A stretch of 12,923 nucleotides of DNA, taken from contig PXDL01000242.1 of the NCBI GenBank assembly GCA_003566395.1, positions 1 to 12,923 on the forward strand, in the 5' to 3' direction. Positions within the stretch are counted from its first letter, which is position 1. Each line of letters starts with the position of its first letter. Shown here piece by piece: positions 1 through 7,158 of this stretch. The position numbers and the translations under genes are program-made. The notes beneath the pieces are model-generated. The model was not told where the DNA came from and did no database searches. It saw only the letters and a list, made by a program, of their open reading frames with translations. This DNA is from Balneolia bacterium. Lineage in GTDB: Bacteria > Bacteroidota > Rhodothermia > Balneolales > Cyclonatronaceae.

Positions 1-6
1 ATATAC

Positions 7-117
7 CCGGAATTTGTTATCTCGCTAAGTTTCTTTGTGAAATCATTCAAAATTCACCATCCATCATTCAAAATTGGGAGCGAAGCGACCTTCGCCATTT
101 TTTCACAAGGCCGGATT
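7..117. repeat. Intergenic ~111-bp repeat, copy 1
   Basis: This stretch aligns over its whole length with 7159-7270, at roughly four identical bases in five. Parts in order: a CCGGA-initiated left arm (7-34); TTGTGAAA (35-42), which is the reverse complement of TTTCACAA at 101-108; four 7-bp units starting ATTCAAA (45-72); ATTGGGA; a perfect hairpin GCGAAG-CGAC-CTTCGC (80-95); a T6 run (98-103); and a right end ending GGCCGGATT, identical to copy 2 for 20 bases (98-117). No reading frame is evident inside. It lies beyond the terminator of the tricorn-like gene, outside any gene. The left edge is close to the window start, so the repeat may extend further left. The family was not recognised; a MITE- or REP-like element or a structured RNA are both possible. 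Confidence 0.8.
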
Positions 118-207
118 TGGTTCTTCATATCAAGCTACCTGAAGGATTTCTGACTTTTTTGACGGGCATCTAACCGTAATAGTTCAATCTGAAAGCAAGG
201 AAAAACT

Positions 208-253
208 CCGGCTCTAAACTACTTCAGGGCACGGAACTTCGTAGTTTGGCCGG
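208..253. other. Imperfect inverted repeat
   Basis: AAACTAC (216-222) pairs perfectly with GTAGTTT (241-247). CCGG occurs just outside each arm (208-211 and 250-253), separated by a short unequal internal loop (CTCT against GG). The 18-nt loop lies at 223-240. It sits between the repeat copy and the terminator in non-coding DNA. No T-run follows, so it does not look like an intrinsic terminator. Function unknown. Confidence 0.4.
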
Positions 254-256
254 AAC

Positions 257-283
257 AATCCGTTCAATCCGCGAAATCCGTGC
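257..283. repeat. Nonamer tandem repeat AATCCGnnn x3
   Basis: AATCCG begins at 257, 266 and 275, exactly 9 bp apart. The three following bases vary (TTC, CGA, TGC). It lies in non-coding DNA about 100 bp beyond the 3' end of the tricorn-like gene. A constant hexamer with a variable trimer resembles a short intergenic repeat, but with three units the evidence is modest and no function can be given. Confidence 0.5.
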
Positions 284-307
284 TAACTCGCCGAACAACT
301 TTGATGC

Positions 308-352
308 AAAATACAGAAGCCGGATACGGATATACCGCACCGGCTTCTGTAT
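308..352 (-). terminator. Intrinsic terminator of the tricorn-like gene
   Basis: ATACAGAAGCCGG (311-323) and CCGGCTTCTGTAT (340-352) form a perfect 13-bp stem around a 16-nt loop. It begins about 30 bp past the stop codon of the minus-strand gene. Read on the minus strand the stem runs into TTTT (311-308). Stem, position and T-run all fit an intrinsic terminator for that gene. The T-run is short, so efficiency is uncertain. Confidence 0.7.
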
Positions 353-381
353 ATGATGGTAAAATCAGACGTTCTGCATTT

Positions 382-3300
382 TTATTCCTCTCCGGACCCT
401 TCATCGAGGCTTTCCAACATGGCCTGAACGGCACGCTCAAGCTGTTGGTCCCGGCCGTTATCGATTACGCCCGGCATATTTTTTACAAGAATCTCAGGAT
501 AGGTCTGGTTATTCTCCATCCATTCGCCCGACATATTCTTTGCGCTTACCGGTACCACACCCCACCGGGTACCGTCCGGAAGACCGGCCCATCCTGCAAA
601 ACTACAGGTTCCCGGAACAGGCATGCCTACCGTTATACCGATTTCCAGCTCGGAATATGCACTGGCGTAACAATGTCCGTCGGAGTACATGGCTTCATTA
701 TAGATCGACAGGGTGGGTTTGGTCCAGCGTGATGTCGGTTCTCCTCCCACGGCACGGTCTTCGGTGGCATAGGTGTTAAATTCAACGCCGGTAAAGAACA
801 TGGCGAGATCGGCCACGAGGTCTCCGCCTCCGTTAAACCGGACATCCACAATCACAGCCTCGCGATCCGCAAATCGGCCCAGCATATCGTGGATAACGCT
901 TCGGTACGGCCCGTCTCCCATGCCCGGGATATGAACGTAGCCAAGTCTGCCGTCACTCAGTTTTTCCACTTCACGTTCGTTCATACGCACAAAACGGCGA
1001 TACAGAAGTGAACTTTTTTCACCCAGGGTGATCGGTTTCACAGTAATTTGCTGCCGCTCACCTGAATCCGGCTCATACAACTCAAGAAGGGTGAAATTTC
1101 CGGCTTTCCGGTTGAGAAAACGTGCATAATCGTATTCAGGTGTTAGCGTCCTGCCGTCGATTTTTTCTATGATCATGCCCGGACGCACATCAAAGGCCGC
1201 CTTGTCCAGCGGTCCTCCTTCCAGCACTTCGGTAATCAGGATTCCATCGCCCTGATGATCATAATCTATAAATATGCCGAGGGAAGCCGTAGCATCAGCG
1301 TTTTCGATGGTGTTGGAATAGCGCGCCCCGGCATGAGAAACGTTAAGCTCGCCCAGCATTTCCGAAATCATTTCCGAGAATTCATAGGAGTTGCCTAAAT
1401 GCGGCAGGTATTTCTGATACTCCTCGTAGAGCATATCCCAGTCGGTATCGTGGAAAGTCGGCTCATAGAAAATGTTTCGCGTGCGGTTGTAAACATGGTT
1501 AAGCATGTATGTACGCTCCGCATCGGCATCGTATTCCATCTCACCGGAAATCCGGATCGGCGTGGCGCTGCCGGCGTTCAGGTCCAGTTTGGATATACTC
1601 CCACGGCTCAACAGATAGAGATTTTCCATGTCTTTGTCCCACATCAGAGAACCAAAACCTGTATTCAGCCGAATCGCCATGCTGGTTTCCCTGGTTCTGA
1701 GGTTCGTCTGCCAGAGATTGGTGTTGTCTTCAAAACGGGTGAGGTAATAGAGCGTTTCGCCGTCTTTTGAGAGCACAGCATCGCTAATGGTGCTGGAATG
1801 TATCGTGAGTCTGGCCATTCGGTCACGTACACGATCGAATTCGGGTTCCAGCGTTTTGGTTTCACTTTCCTCATCTGAATCGTCTTCATCATTATCGTTG
1901 AGCGCGGCCTGAATTTCTTGTTGGAGCTTGTATTCTTCTTCGCTGAGGTTAAACTCGTCCCAGGCCTCACCGGTAAGAAAAAGCGCGTACACATCCGTTT
2001 CGGTCATCCCGCTCGTGGCATAACTTCGCAGTCCGTCCCGGTTGCTGAACCATATAATTTTTTCTCCGTCCCCGGTCCATTTCGGGTTTCGCTCCATATA
2101 GCCGCTTTCGGTCAGGTTTACGCGTTTGCTGCCGTCGGCCGCCAAAATCAGGACCTCGGCATTATGGAGTAGTTTTCTCCAGCCCACCAGCAGCCATTTA
2201 CTGTCCGGGCTCCACGTGAAGTACTGATCGCCGTCCTGCATGTGGAACAGGTCGTCCGGGGTAAGCAAGTCACGGGTTTCTCTTGTTTCGAGATCCATCA
2301 CCCTGAGTGTTCGGCGATCGGCGATATAGGCCAGTTTGGAACCGTCCGGAGAAAACTGCGGCATGTAATTATCCAGTGAGTCGCTCACCAGCTCGGTCTC
2401 TTCAATCAGCGTTGAAGCGTAGAAAAACGGTTCTTCATCACGTACGCGCGTGGATTTATAAATACTCCACCGGCCGTCTCGCTCGCTTGCATATACCACT
2501 CCGCTGCCGTCGTGTGTAAAGGTTACAAAACGCTCCCGTTCCGGCGTATTGGTGATGCGGCGTGTGAACGAACCGTCGGTCGAAGTAACAAAAACTTCAC
2601 CGCGGGCGATAAACGCAATTTCTTTTCCGTTGGGAGAAACATCCATTTCCTGCACACCCCCATTGATACTGATAAATTTGTCGGGGTTGGCCCCGTGCTG
2701 TGTACGAATTACGACCTCCACTTTACGGGGTTCTTCACCCTCAAGCATGGTGTAAAGTTCACCGTCGTATCCAAAAACCAGGCGTCCGCCGCCATAACTG
2801 AGGAATCGAACCGGATGCAAATCGAAATCGGTAAGCTGCTCCACTCCGGTCGTCTCGGTCAGCGACATGCGGTGCACATTAAACGGTCCGTTTCGCTCGC
2901 TCAGAAAATAAAAGGCCGTTTCATCGGCGTTGAAAACGGGATTCCGGTCTTCACCCTCGAAAAAAGTAAGCTGTCGATGAAGGTTTTCTTCCGTATCGTA
3001 CACCCAGATATCGCGGGCGATAGATGAGCGCTGATGTTTTCTCCATTCGTTTTCTCCCCCCTTTTTGTCGTGGTAGATCATGTGGCGCCCATCCCGGCTG
3101 AACTGCACGTCTTCGGCAGGTACGGTCAGGATTTGATCCACGCGACCACCATCAACGGGCACTTTATATAACTCAGGCTGCGAGCCGGCCGGGAATTGAC
3201 GGTGCTCGGCCAAATCTTTTCTCACAGCTCCAAATACCACATGAGAGTCGTCAGCTGAGAAGCTGTAAGGAGTCTCGTCGTTGGAGTGCCATGTCAGGCG

Positions 3301-3603
3301 GGTTGCTTCGCCCCCGAAGGCATCCATCACAAAAACATTAAAATTACCGTACCGATCCGATGCAAACGCAATTTTGGAGCCGTCGCTGCTCCAAACGGGC
3401 CGGTAATCATGGGCGGTGTGAAAGGTGAGCTGACGGGCATCGCCACCTTCGGCCGGCACGCGGTACAAATTCCCTTTATACGTAAATGCGATATGCTCTC
3501 CATCAGGAGATACCGTTTGATAACGAATCCATTGCGGGTTATCGAGAGCAGAAATTTCGGCCCCTGCAAACAGCAGCAGGAACAAAGTAAATGTTAATTT
3601 CAT
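382..3603 (-). CDS. Exported tricorn-like protease (S41 family), beta-propeller + PDZ + S41 core
   Basis: A 1073-residue serine protease related to archaeal tricorn, probably degrading peptides in the periplasm. Residues 1-19 form a signal peptide (hydrophobic 4-14, likely cleavage after ISA). WD40/PD40-like propeller blades with SPDG- and DGSK-type turns fill about 25-540 and 600-690. An acidic linker (570-580) separates the two propeller regions. A tricorn-C1-like segment (700-765) carries S756-H757, a PDZ domain covers about 770-860, and the S41 core follows at 865-1073. By spacing, S756/H757, nucleophile S974 (in YSDGH) and E1030 (in MENNQ) correspond to tricorn S745/H746, S965 and E1023, so the enzyme looks catalytically complete. 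The only two cysteines, C978 and C1000, flank the nucleophile loop. Tricorn itself is cytosolic; the signal peptide here implies export. The gene is transcribed divergently from the OB-fold gene and has its own terminator. The ATG lacks a clear Shine-Dalgarno sequence but leads directly into the signal peptide. Confidence 0.92.
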   Translation of the reverse strand: MKLTFTLFLLLFAGAEISALDNPQWIRYQTVSPDGEHIAFTYKGNLYRVPAEGGDARQLTFHTAHDYRPVWSSDGSKIAFASDRYGNFNVFVMDAFGGEATRLTWHSNDETPYSFSADDSHVVFGAVRKDLAEHRQFPAGSQPELYKVPVDGGRVDQILTVPAEDVQFSRDGRHMIYHDKKGGENEWRKHQRSSIARDIWVYDTEENLHRQLTFFEGEDRNPVFNADETAFYFLSERNGPFNVHRMSLTETTGVEQLTDFDLHPVRFLSYGGGRLVFGYDGELYTMLEGEEPRKVEVVIRTQHGANPDKFISINGGVQEMDVSPNGKEIAFIARGEVFVTSTDGSFTRRITNTPERERFVTFTHDGSGVVYASERDGRWSIYKSTRVRDEEPFFYASTLIEETELVSDSLDNYMPQFSPDGSKLAYIADRRTLRVMDLETRETRDLLTPDDLFHMQDGDQYFTWSPDSKWLLVGWRKLLHNAEVLILAADGSKRVNLTESGYMERNPKWTGDGEKIIWFSNRDGLRSYATSGMTETDVYALFLTGEAWDEFNLSEEEYKLQQEIQAALNDNDEDDSDEESETKTLEPEFDRVRDRMARLTIHSSTISDAVLSKDGETLYYLTRFEDNTNLWQTNLRTRETSMAIRLNTGFGSLMWDKDMENLYLLSRGSISKLDLNAGSATPIRISGEMEYDADAERTYMLNHVYNRTRNIFYEPTFHDTDWDMLYEEYQKYLPHLGNSYEFSEMISEMLGELNVSHAGARYSNTIENADATASLGIFIDYDHQGDGILITEVLEGGPLDKAAFDVRPGMIIEKIDGRTLTPEYDYARFLNRKAGNFTLLELYEPDSGERQQITVKPITLGEKSSLLYRRFVRMNEREVEKLSDGRLGYVHIPGMGDGPYRSVIHDMLGRFADREAVIVDVRFNGGGDLVADLAMFFTGVEFNTYATEDRAVGGEPTSRWTKPTLSIYNEAMYSDGHCYASAYSELEIGITVGMPVPGTCSFAGWAGLPDGTRWGVVPVSAKNMSGEWMENNQTYPEILVKNMPGVIDNGRDQQLERAVQAMLESLDEGSGEE

Positions 3604-3742
3604 AGTTTATGTTGATATAATTTGATCATTTGTAATCGCGGCAATTTAATGAAAAGTACCGACCCGTAAGTACTGCATCACAGCTTTTTACCAGAGCCGC
3701 ATTTTACGCCGAACGTCTAAGTTAAAACCCTGCTTTTTAGTC
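3604..3742. promoter_or_regulatory. Divergent spacer, presumed back-to-back promoters
   Basis: This 139-bp spacer separates the minus-strand protease gene from the plus-strand OB-fold gene, so both promoters should lie in or near it. It is AT-rich next to the protease start. No convincing match to the Bacteroidota promoter (TTTG, then TAnnTTTG) was found on either strand; TACTTTTC on the minus strand is only a partial match. The assignment rests on gene layout. Confidence 0.35.
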
Positions 3743-4165
3743 ATGAAATCCTTTCGCAACAGTTTAAAATGGGCCCTTCCCGCCGTGGTTGTTTTTATGG
3801 CCGGAAGCCTGATACTTTCCAGAGTCATTAAACCGGACCCCGAACCTGCGCCGGAAGTCAGTATTGAAGCTCATGAGGCCTCCGATTATGCCGGGAGCTT
3901 TGCCGAGGTTTGCGGTCTTGTCGTTCAGGCCACACACGCCACGAATATCGGGGGAAACCCGGTTTTTCTAAATTTCGGTGATGTCCATCCGAATCAGGAC
4001 TTCACGGTTGTGATTTGGGAACGTTACCACCGGCGCTGGGACCGCCCGATACACCCTCAGTTTGAGGGACAGCCGGTTTGTGTTGAAGGTGAAATCCGAA
4101 TGCACGAGGGCCGTCCGCAAATTGAGGTAAACCGGCCGGAGAATGTTCGAATCATGCTGCACTGA
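3743..4165 (+). CDS. Membrane-anchored OB-fold protein, function unknown
   Basis: A 140-residue protein. Residues 10-27 form one hydrophobic segment (signal anchor or uncleaved signal), followed by a Pro/Glu-rich linker (30-45). A compact domain at about 52-138 reads like an OB-fold of the nucleic-acid-binding/tRNA_anti-like type: VCGLVVQA, then FLNFGDVHPNQDFTVVIW, then a CVEGEIRMHEGRPQIEV strand pair. These patterns occur in small hypothetical proteins that combine an N-terminal membrane helix with an OB domain. The two cysteines, C57 and C113, could pair if the domain is outside the cytoplasm. Ligand unknown; despite the domain name, nucleic-acid binding is not shown. The ATG starts directly before the hydrophobic segment, with no clear ribosome-binding site. 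No gene follows closely (197-bp gap to lplA). Confidence 0.75.
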   Translation: MKSFRNSLKWALPAVVVFMAGSLILSRVIKPDPEPAPEVSIEAHEASDYAGSFAEVCGLVVQATHATNIGGNPVFLNFGDVHPNQDFTVVIWERYHRRWDRPIHPQFEGQPVCVEGEIRMHEGRPQIEVNRPENVRIMLH

Positions 4166-4362
4166 AAATTCACGGGATTTATTTTCGGGGCGTTGATGTT
4201 TGATTTTTGAACGTTTACGTTTCCGCACATTTTTCTTATTTACGCGTGACCTCTTGGCCTCAGTTGCTTATTTTCTTCCTGCTTCGGGGTTAAAATAAAT
4301 TCGACTTAAAGGACTGAGCCAAGCAAAAGCCCCGCCGAACTGCAAACCGAAATACTGCCTAC

Positions 4363-5364
4363 ATGATATTTATTGAAAACGAAGGGGTAACCGACCCGCG
4401 CATCAATCTGGCCCTTGAAGAATATGCGCTGCGGAACTTCCGTACAGGTCAGGATTTCCTTCTATTTTACATCAACGAACCGTCAATCATTATCGGGCGA
4501 AATCAAAATACGCTTGAGGAAATCAATCACGAGTATGTAGAGAAAAATGGCATTCATGTGGTTCGGCGGATGTCGGGCGGTGGTGCGGTCTATCACGATC
4601 ACGGCAATCTGAACTTCAGTTTCATCACCGATTACGACATGAAGAATCTGAACAATTTTGCCAAGTTCACCAGTCCGGTCATCAAAGTGCTAAAGGATAT
4701 GGGCCTGAATGCTGAAATGAGCGGTCGCAACGATATTCTGGTGGACGGACGCAAGATTTCGGGTAACGCACAGTATTCCACCACAAAAAGGATGTTCAGC
4801 CACGGCACTCTGCTTTTCGATACCGAGCTGGGCGAAGTAGTGAACGCGCTGAACGTTAAAATGAGCAAGATTCAGTCGAAGGGCCACAAATCGGTGCGCA
4901 GCCGGGTTGCTAATATTTCCGAATTTCTGAGCGAGAAAATGACAACCACCGATTTTCGTGAAAAGCTGCTCAAAGGATTGTATCAGGAGCGGGATGAGTT
5001 CGAAACGTATCGTCTTACCGAAGATGAATGGAAAGGGGTTCATGAACTGCGCGAGGAGAAATACGGCAACTGGAACTGGAATTTCGGACGCTCTCCGAAA
5101 TTCAATATACAGCGTGAGCGCCGCTTCCCGATCGGAGAGATTGATATCCGGCTTTTTGTTGAAGGAGGACATATTCAGGAAATCACCATTTTCGGGGATT
5201 TTTTCGGGAAAGAATCCATCGAGAAGCTACAGGATAAACTTACCGGCCTTCGTTACGACAAACACGATTTGTCCGCCGCGCTGAGCGATGTGGATGTTGA
5301 AGCCTATTTCGGCAAGATCACGACTCAGGAGTTTCTGGACCTGCTGTACGGAGCCGACGAATAG
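4363..5364 (+). CDS. lplA: Lipoate-protein ligase A
   Basis: A 333-residue cytoplasmic enzyme that activates free lipoate with ATP to lipoyl-AMP and transfers it to a lysine on lipoyl domains (2-oxoacid dehydrogenase E2 subunits, GcvH). The catalytic domain has the family motif RRMSGGGAVYHDHGNLNFSF at 68-87 and the lipoyl-AMP lysine K131 in DGRKISGNAQ (128-137). The N-terminal NLALEEYALRN and IIIGRNQNT segments are also typical. A C-terminal accessory domain (about 255-333, with EGGHIQEITIFGDFF) is present, so this is a full-length E. coli-type LplA rather than a LipB or a truncated ligase. It implies that the organism can salvage lipoate. The ATG is the first in frame and gives the usual N-terminus. 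The gene stands alone, with 197 bp before it and 150 bp after it. Confidence 0.93.
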   Translation: MIFIENEGVTDPRINLALEEYALRNFRTGQDFLLFYINEPSIIIGRNQNTLEEINHEYVEKNGIHVVRRMSGGGAVYHDHGNLNFSFITDYDMKNLNNFAKFTSPVIKVLKDMGLNAEMSGRNDILVDGRKISGNAQYSTTKRMFSHGTLLFDTELGEVVNALNVKMSKIQSKGHKSVRSRVANISEFLSEKMTTTDFREKLLKGLYQERDEFETYRLTEDEWKGVHELREEKYGNWNWNFGRSPKFNIQRERRFPIGEIDIRLFVEGGHIQEITIFGDFFGKESIEKLQDKLTGLRYDKHDLSAALSDVDVEAYFGKITTQEFLDLLYGADE

Positions 5365-5386
5365 TCCGGGTAGATTCCGTCCGTGT

Positions 5387-5416
5387 TTTGGCTTCTCTTT
5401 CAGGCTTAGTACTTTG
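5387..5416 (+). promoter_or_regulatory. Possible Bacteroidota-type promoter for the aminotransferase gene
   Basis: TTTG at 5387-5390 is followed after 18 bp by an 8-base block ending ACTTTG (5409-5416). The layout resembles the -33 TTTG / -7 TAnnTTTG promoter of Bacteroidota. The TA of the -7 box is not matched, so this is a weak call. It lies about 100 bp upstream of the aminotransferase start. Confidence 0.22.
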
Positions 5417-5455
5417 CCTCTTCGCGCTCATTCACCCTACATCTTAAATTCACGG

Positions 5456-5474
5456 GCTTTTTTTAGAAAAAAGC
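5456..5474. other. AT-rich stem-loop between lplA and the aminotransferase gene
   Basis: GCTTTTTT (5456-5463) pairs with AAAAAAGC (5467-5474) around a 3-nt loop, giving a perfect 8-bp stem with GC at its base. It is 92 bp after the lplA stop and 41 bp before the next start. No T-run follows the stem, so it may be a weak terminator, a transcript-stabilising hairpin, or chance in AT-rich DNA. Confidence 0.35.
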
Positions 5475-5514
5475 TGCTGATGATTTTGAGGCTTTCTTCA
5501 ATTAAATACACTTC

Positions 5515-6708
5515 ATGAAACCGCTCTCGTCACGCACCAGAGAACTCAAACAAAGCGGCATCCGCGCCGTCACCCAAATGGTGAACAAGTATAACGGCAT
5601 CAATCTGGGCCAGGGCATTTGTGATTTGCCCGCACCCGACCCCGTCAAACGCGGAGCCATCGACGCAATTAAGGACGATAAATCGATCTATTCCTATCAC
5701 AGCGGCATCGACGAGCTGCGCGAGCACACTGCCCGAAAATTCCGGGACTTTAATCGCATTCCGTGTGAAGCTGCCAAAAATGTGATGATCACCAACGGCT
5801 CCACCGGAGCGTTTATCGCCGCCTGCCTTGCCACACTTGAACCCGGCGACGAGGTTATTCAGTTTGAGCCTTTTTATGGATACCATGTGAATTTGCTGAA
5901 AATTCTGGGATTCAAGCCGGTGTTCGTGCCTATGGAGGATAAAACCTGGAATGTGAACTTCGAAGCACTTGAGCAGGCCATAAGTCCGCGAACCAAAGCG
6001 ATTGTTATCACCAATCCCGGAAACCCGAACGGCAAAGTCTGGTCGGAGCAGGAACTTACACGGCTGCTAAAACTTCTCCGTAAACACGAGCTGTGGGCTT
6101 ATACCGATGAAGTGTATGAGTATATGACTTACGACGATAACAGGCATCTTTCGCTGGCTTCGCTGCCGGACGCCTTTGAGCGCACCATCACTATGTCCAG
6201 CTTTTCCAAAACTTACAATATGACCGGGTGGCGGCTGGGAAGTGCCGTCGGGCCGGAACCCGTGATTGAAAAAATGGGGCTGATAAACGACCTGATTTAC
6301 ATCTGCCCGCCCACGCCTTTACAGCACGGACTTGATCAGGCTTTTACGATGCCTGATAGCTATTTTGAGAAACTCAGCGACGATTACAATAAAAAAAGAA
6401 CGCTTTTTTGTGATGCCCTTCGTGAGGCCGGATTTGTGTTCGAGCCCCCGCAAGGCGCATACTATGTATTTGCATCAATTGAGCGCATTCATAAAGAGTT
6501 CGGGGTTCCCGGCTTTGAAAACGACACCACGGCCTGCGAAACGCTTATCCGGGAATCGGGAATCGGTACTGTGCCCGGCAGTTCGTTCTATTCCAATCCG
6601 GAAGACGGTAAATATTACCTCCGTTTTTGCTACGCCAAAGAGTACGATGTGCTTGAAGACGCCTGTGAGCGCCTCAGAGCATTCGGCCGGAAAATCGGAC
6701 ACATCTGA
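5515..6708 (+). CDS. Class I/II PLP-dependent aminotransferase
   Basis: A 397-residue fold-type I aminotransferase, cytoplasmic. K232 in SSFSKTYNMTGWRLG is the Schiff-base lysine. N170 in NPGNPNG, D198 in AYTDEVYE and Y202 are the expected cofactor contacts, R240 binds the PLP phosphate, and R370 in YYLRFCYA is the substrate alpha-carboxylate arginine. Residues 29-36 (INLGQGIC) and 57-63 (SIYSYHS) match the substrate-entry region of the aspartate/kynurenine aminotransferase group. The length is normal and all key residues are present, so it should be active. Substrate cannot be fixed from sequence; aspartate, methionine, kynurenine/glutamine and aromatic aminotransferases all share these motifs. 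The start at 5515 gives a normal N-terminus (SSRTRELKQSGIRAVTQM). No cofactor or pathway gene lies next to it. Confidence 0.9.
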   Translation: MKPLSSRTRELKQSGIRAVTQMVNKYNGINLGQGICDLPAPDPVKRGAIDAIKDDKSIYSYHSGIDELREHTARKFRDFNRIPCEAAKNVMITNGSTGAFIAACLATLEPGDEVIQFEPFYGYHVNLLKILGFKPVFVPMEDKTWNVNFEALEQAISPRTKAIVITNPGNPNGKVWSEQELTRLLKLLRKHELWAYTDEVYEYMTYDDNRHLSLASLPDAFERTITMSSFSKTYNMTGWRLGSAVGPEPVIEKMGLINDLIYICPPTPLQHGLDQAFTMPDSYFEKLSDDYNKKRTLFCDALREAGFVFEPPQGAYYVFASIERIHKEFGVPGFENDTTACETLIRESGIGTVPGSSFYSNPEDGKYYLRFCYAKEYDVLEDACERLRAFGRKIGHI

Positions 6709-6729
6709 TAGGTGCATGGTGTAACCGGT

Positions 6730-6749
6730 ATCCGGGCAAATTGCCGGAT
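6730..6749 (+). terminator. Possible terminator after the aminotransferase gene
   Basis: ATCCGGGCAA and TTGCCGGAT form a stem of 8-9 pairs with one bulged G and a very short loop. It begins 22 bp after the stop codon. Only a broken T-run (ACTTTCC) follows, so terminator function is plausible from position but not strong. Confidence 0.4.
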
Positions 6750-6923
6750 TACTTTCCGAGCATTCAAATCTGATATTCGACCCCGCCAGATCATTGCCGA
6801 CAGAGCATTGCCGGTCCAGCCGGTTTAAACGCAAACCGTTAACGGCCCTGGTTTCTCTTCTCAGCCCGAAGTTAAATTTCCATTGCTTTTGTAATATTTA
6901 GACAAATAACATAAACGCACATT

Positions 6924-7034
6924 ATGAACCTGAGTTCGATTCTTAATCAGCGTAAATATTCCTATGTGACAAGGCTTTTTTATAAACATGTGGTCAAATT
7001 GCGCCAACCTTTGGGTAGGATACTAAATAAATGA
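6924..7034 (+). CDS. Possible 36-residue small protein, unsupported
   Basis: An ATG-to-TGA frame encodes 36 residues beginning MNLSSILNQRKYSYVTRLFY and ending RILNK. It is basic (many K/R) with no signal peptide or clear membrane segment. The frame follows AT-rich DNA that could carry a promoter, but there is no ribosome-binding site and no recognised family. It could equally be a chance frame or a remnant. Listed because it is the longest plus-strand candidate in this stretch. Confidence 0.15.
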   Translation: MNLSSILNQRKYSYVTRLFYKHVVKLRQPLGRILNK

Positions 7035-7058
7035 CTCAGATCTCGAAATAGACATCTC

Positions 7059-7084
7059 TTACCTTTTGTGCGGACAAAAGGTAA
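7059..7084. other. Perfect 11-bp hairpin TTACCTTTTGT/ACAAAAGGTAA
   Basis: TTACCTTTTGT (7059-7069) and ACAAAAGGTAA (7074-7084) pair perfectly around the 4-nt loop GCGG. No T-run follows on either strand, so it is not a classic intrinsic terminator. Its 3' arm shares 7081-7084 with the adjacent palindrome, so if both are read as RNA they cannot form together. Confidence 0.6.
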
Positions 7085-7134
7085 CCGGTTACAGTTATTA
7101 CAGAGAACAGTAACAATGAACAGTGTCAGTAACC
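7081..7134. promoter_or_regulatory. GTAACC/GGTTAC inverted-repeat cluster
   Basis: GTAACCGGTTAC (7081-7092) is a perfect 12-bp palindrome. Its right half, GGTTAC, can also pair with GTAACC at 7129-7134, and five bases of it with GTAAC at 7110-7114. It could be an operator for a dimeric regulator, or alternative RNA hairpins in a leader. No regulator family is recognised and the next gene starts about 390 bp downstream, so the role is open. Confidence 0.4.
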
Positions 7135-7158
7135 AGTCTGAAGAAATAATTAAAATAG

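Noticed and set aside
45..72. Heptamer array as a CRISPR
   Set aside because: Units are 7 bp with no unique spacers and no cas genes nearby; it is a short tandem repeat within the larger element.
660..690. Histidine at 977 in YSDGH of the protease as a damaged active site (many tricorn homologues have SDGD)
   Set aside because: The surrounding pattern (SDxH, then GMPVPGT, later MENNQ) matches a tricorn-like subgroup in which histidine at this place appears normal; S974, S756, H757 and E1030 are all present.
280..732. Plus-strand frame of 150 codons
   Set aside because: It lies mostly antisense to the protease gene, whose frame has complete domains and catalytic residues; this one has no recognisable domain.
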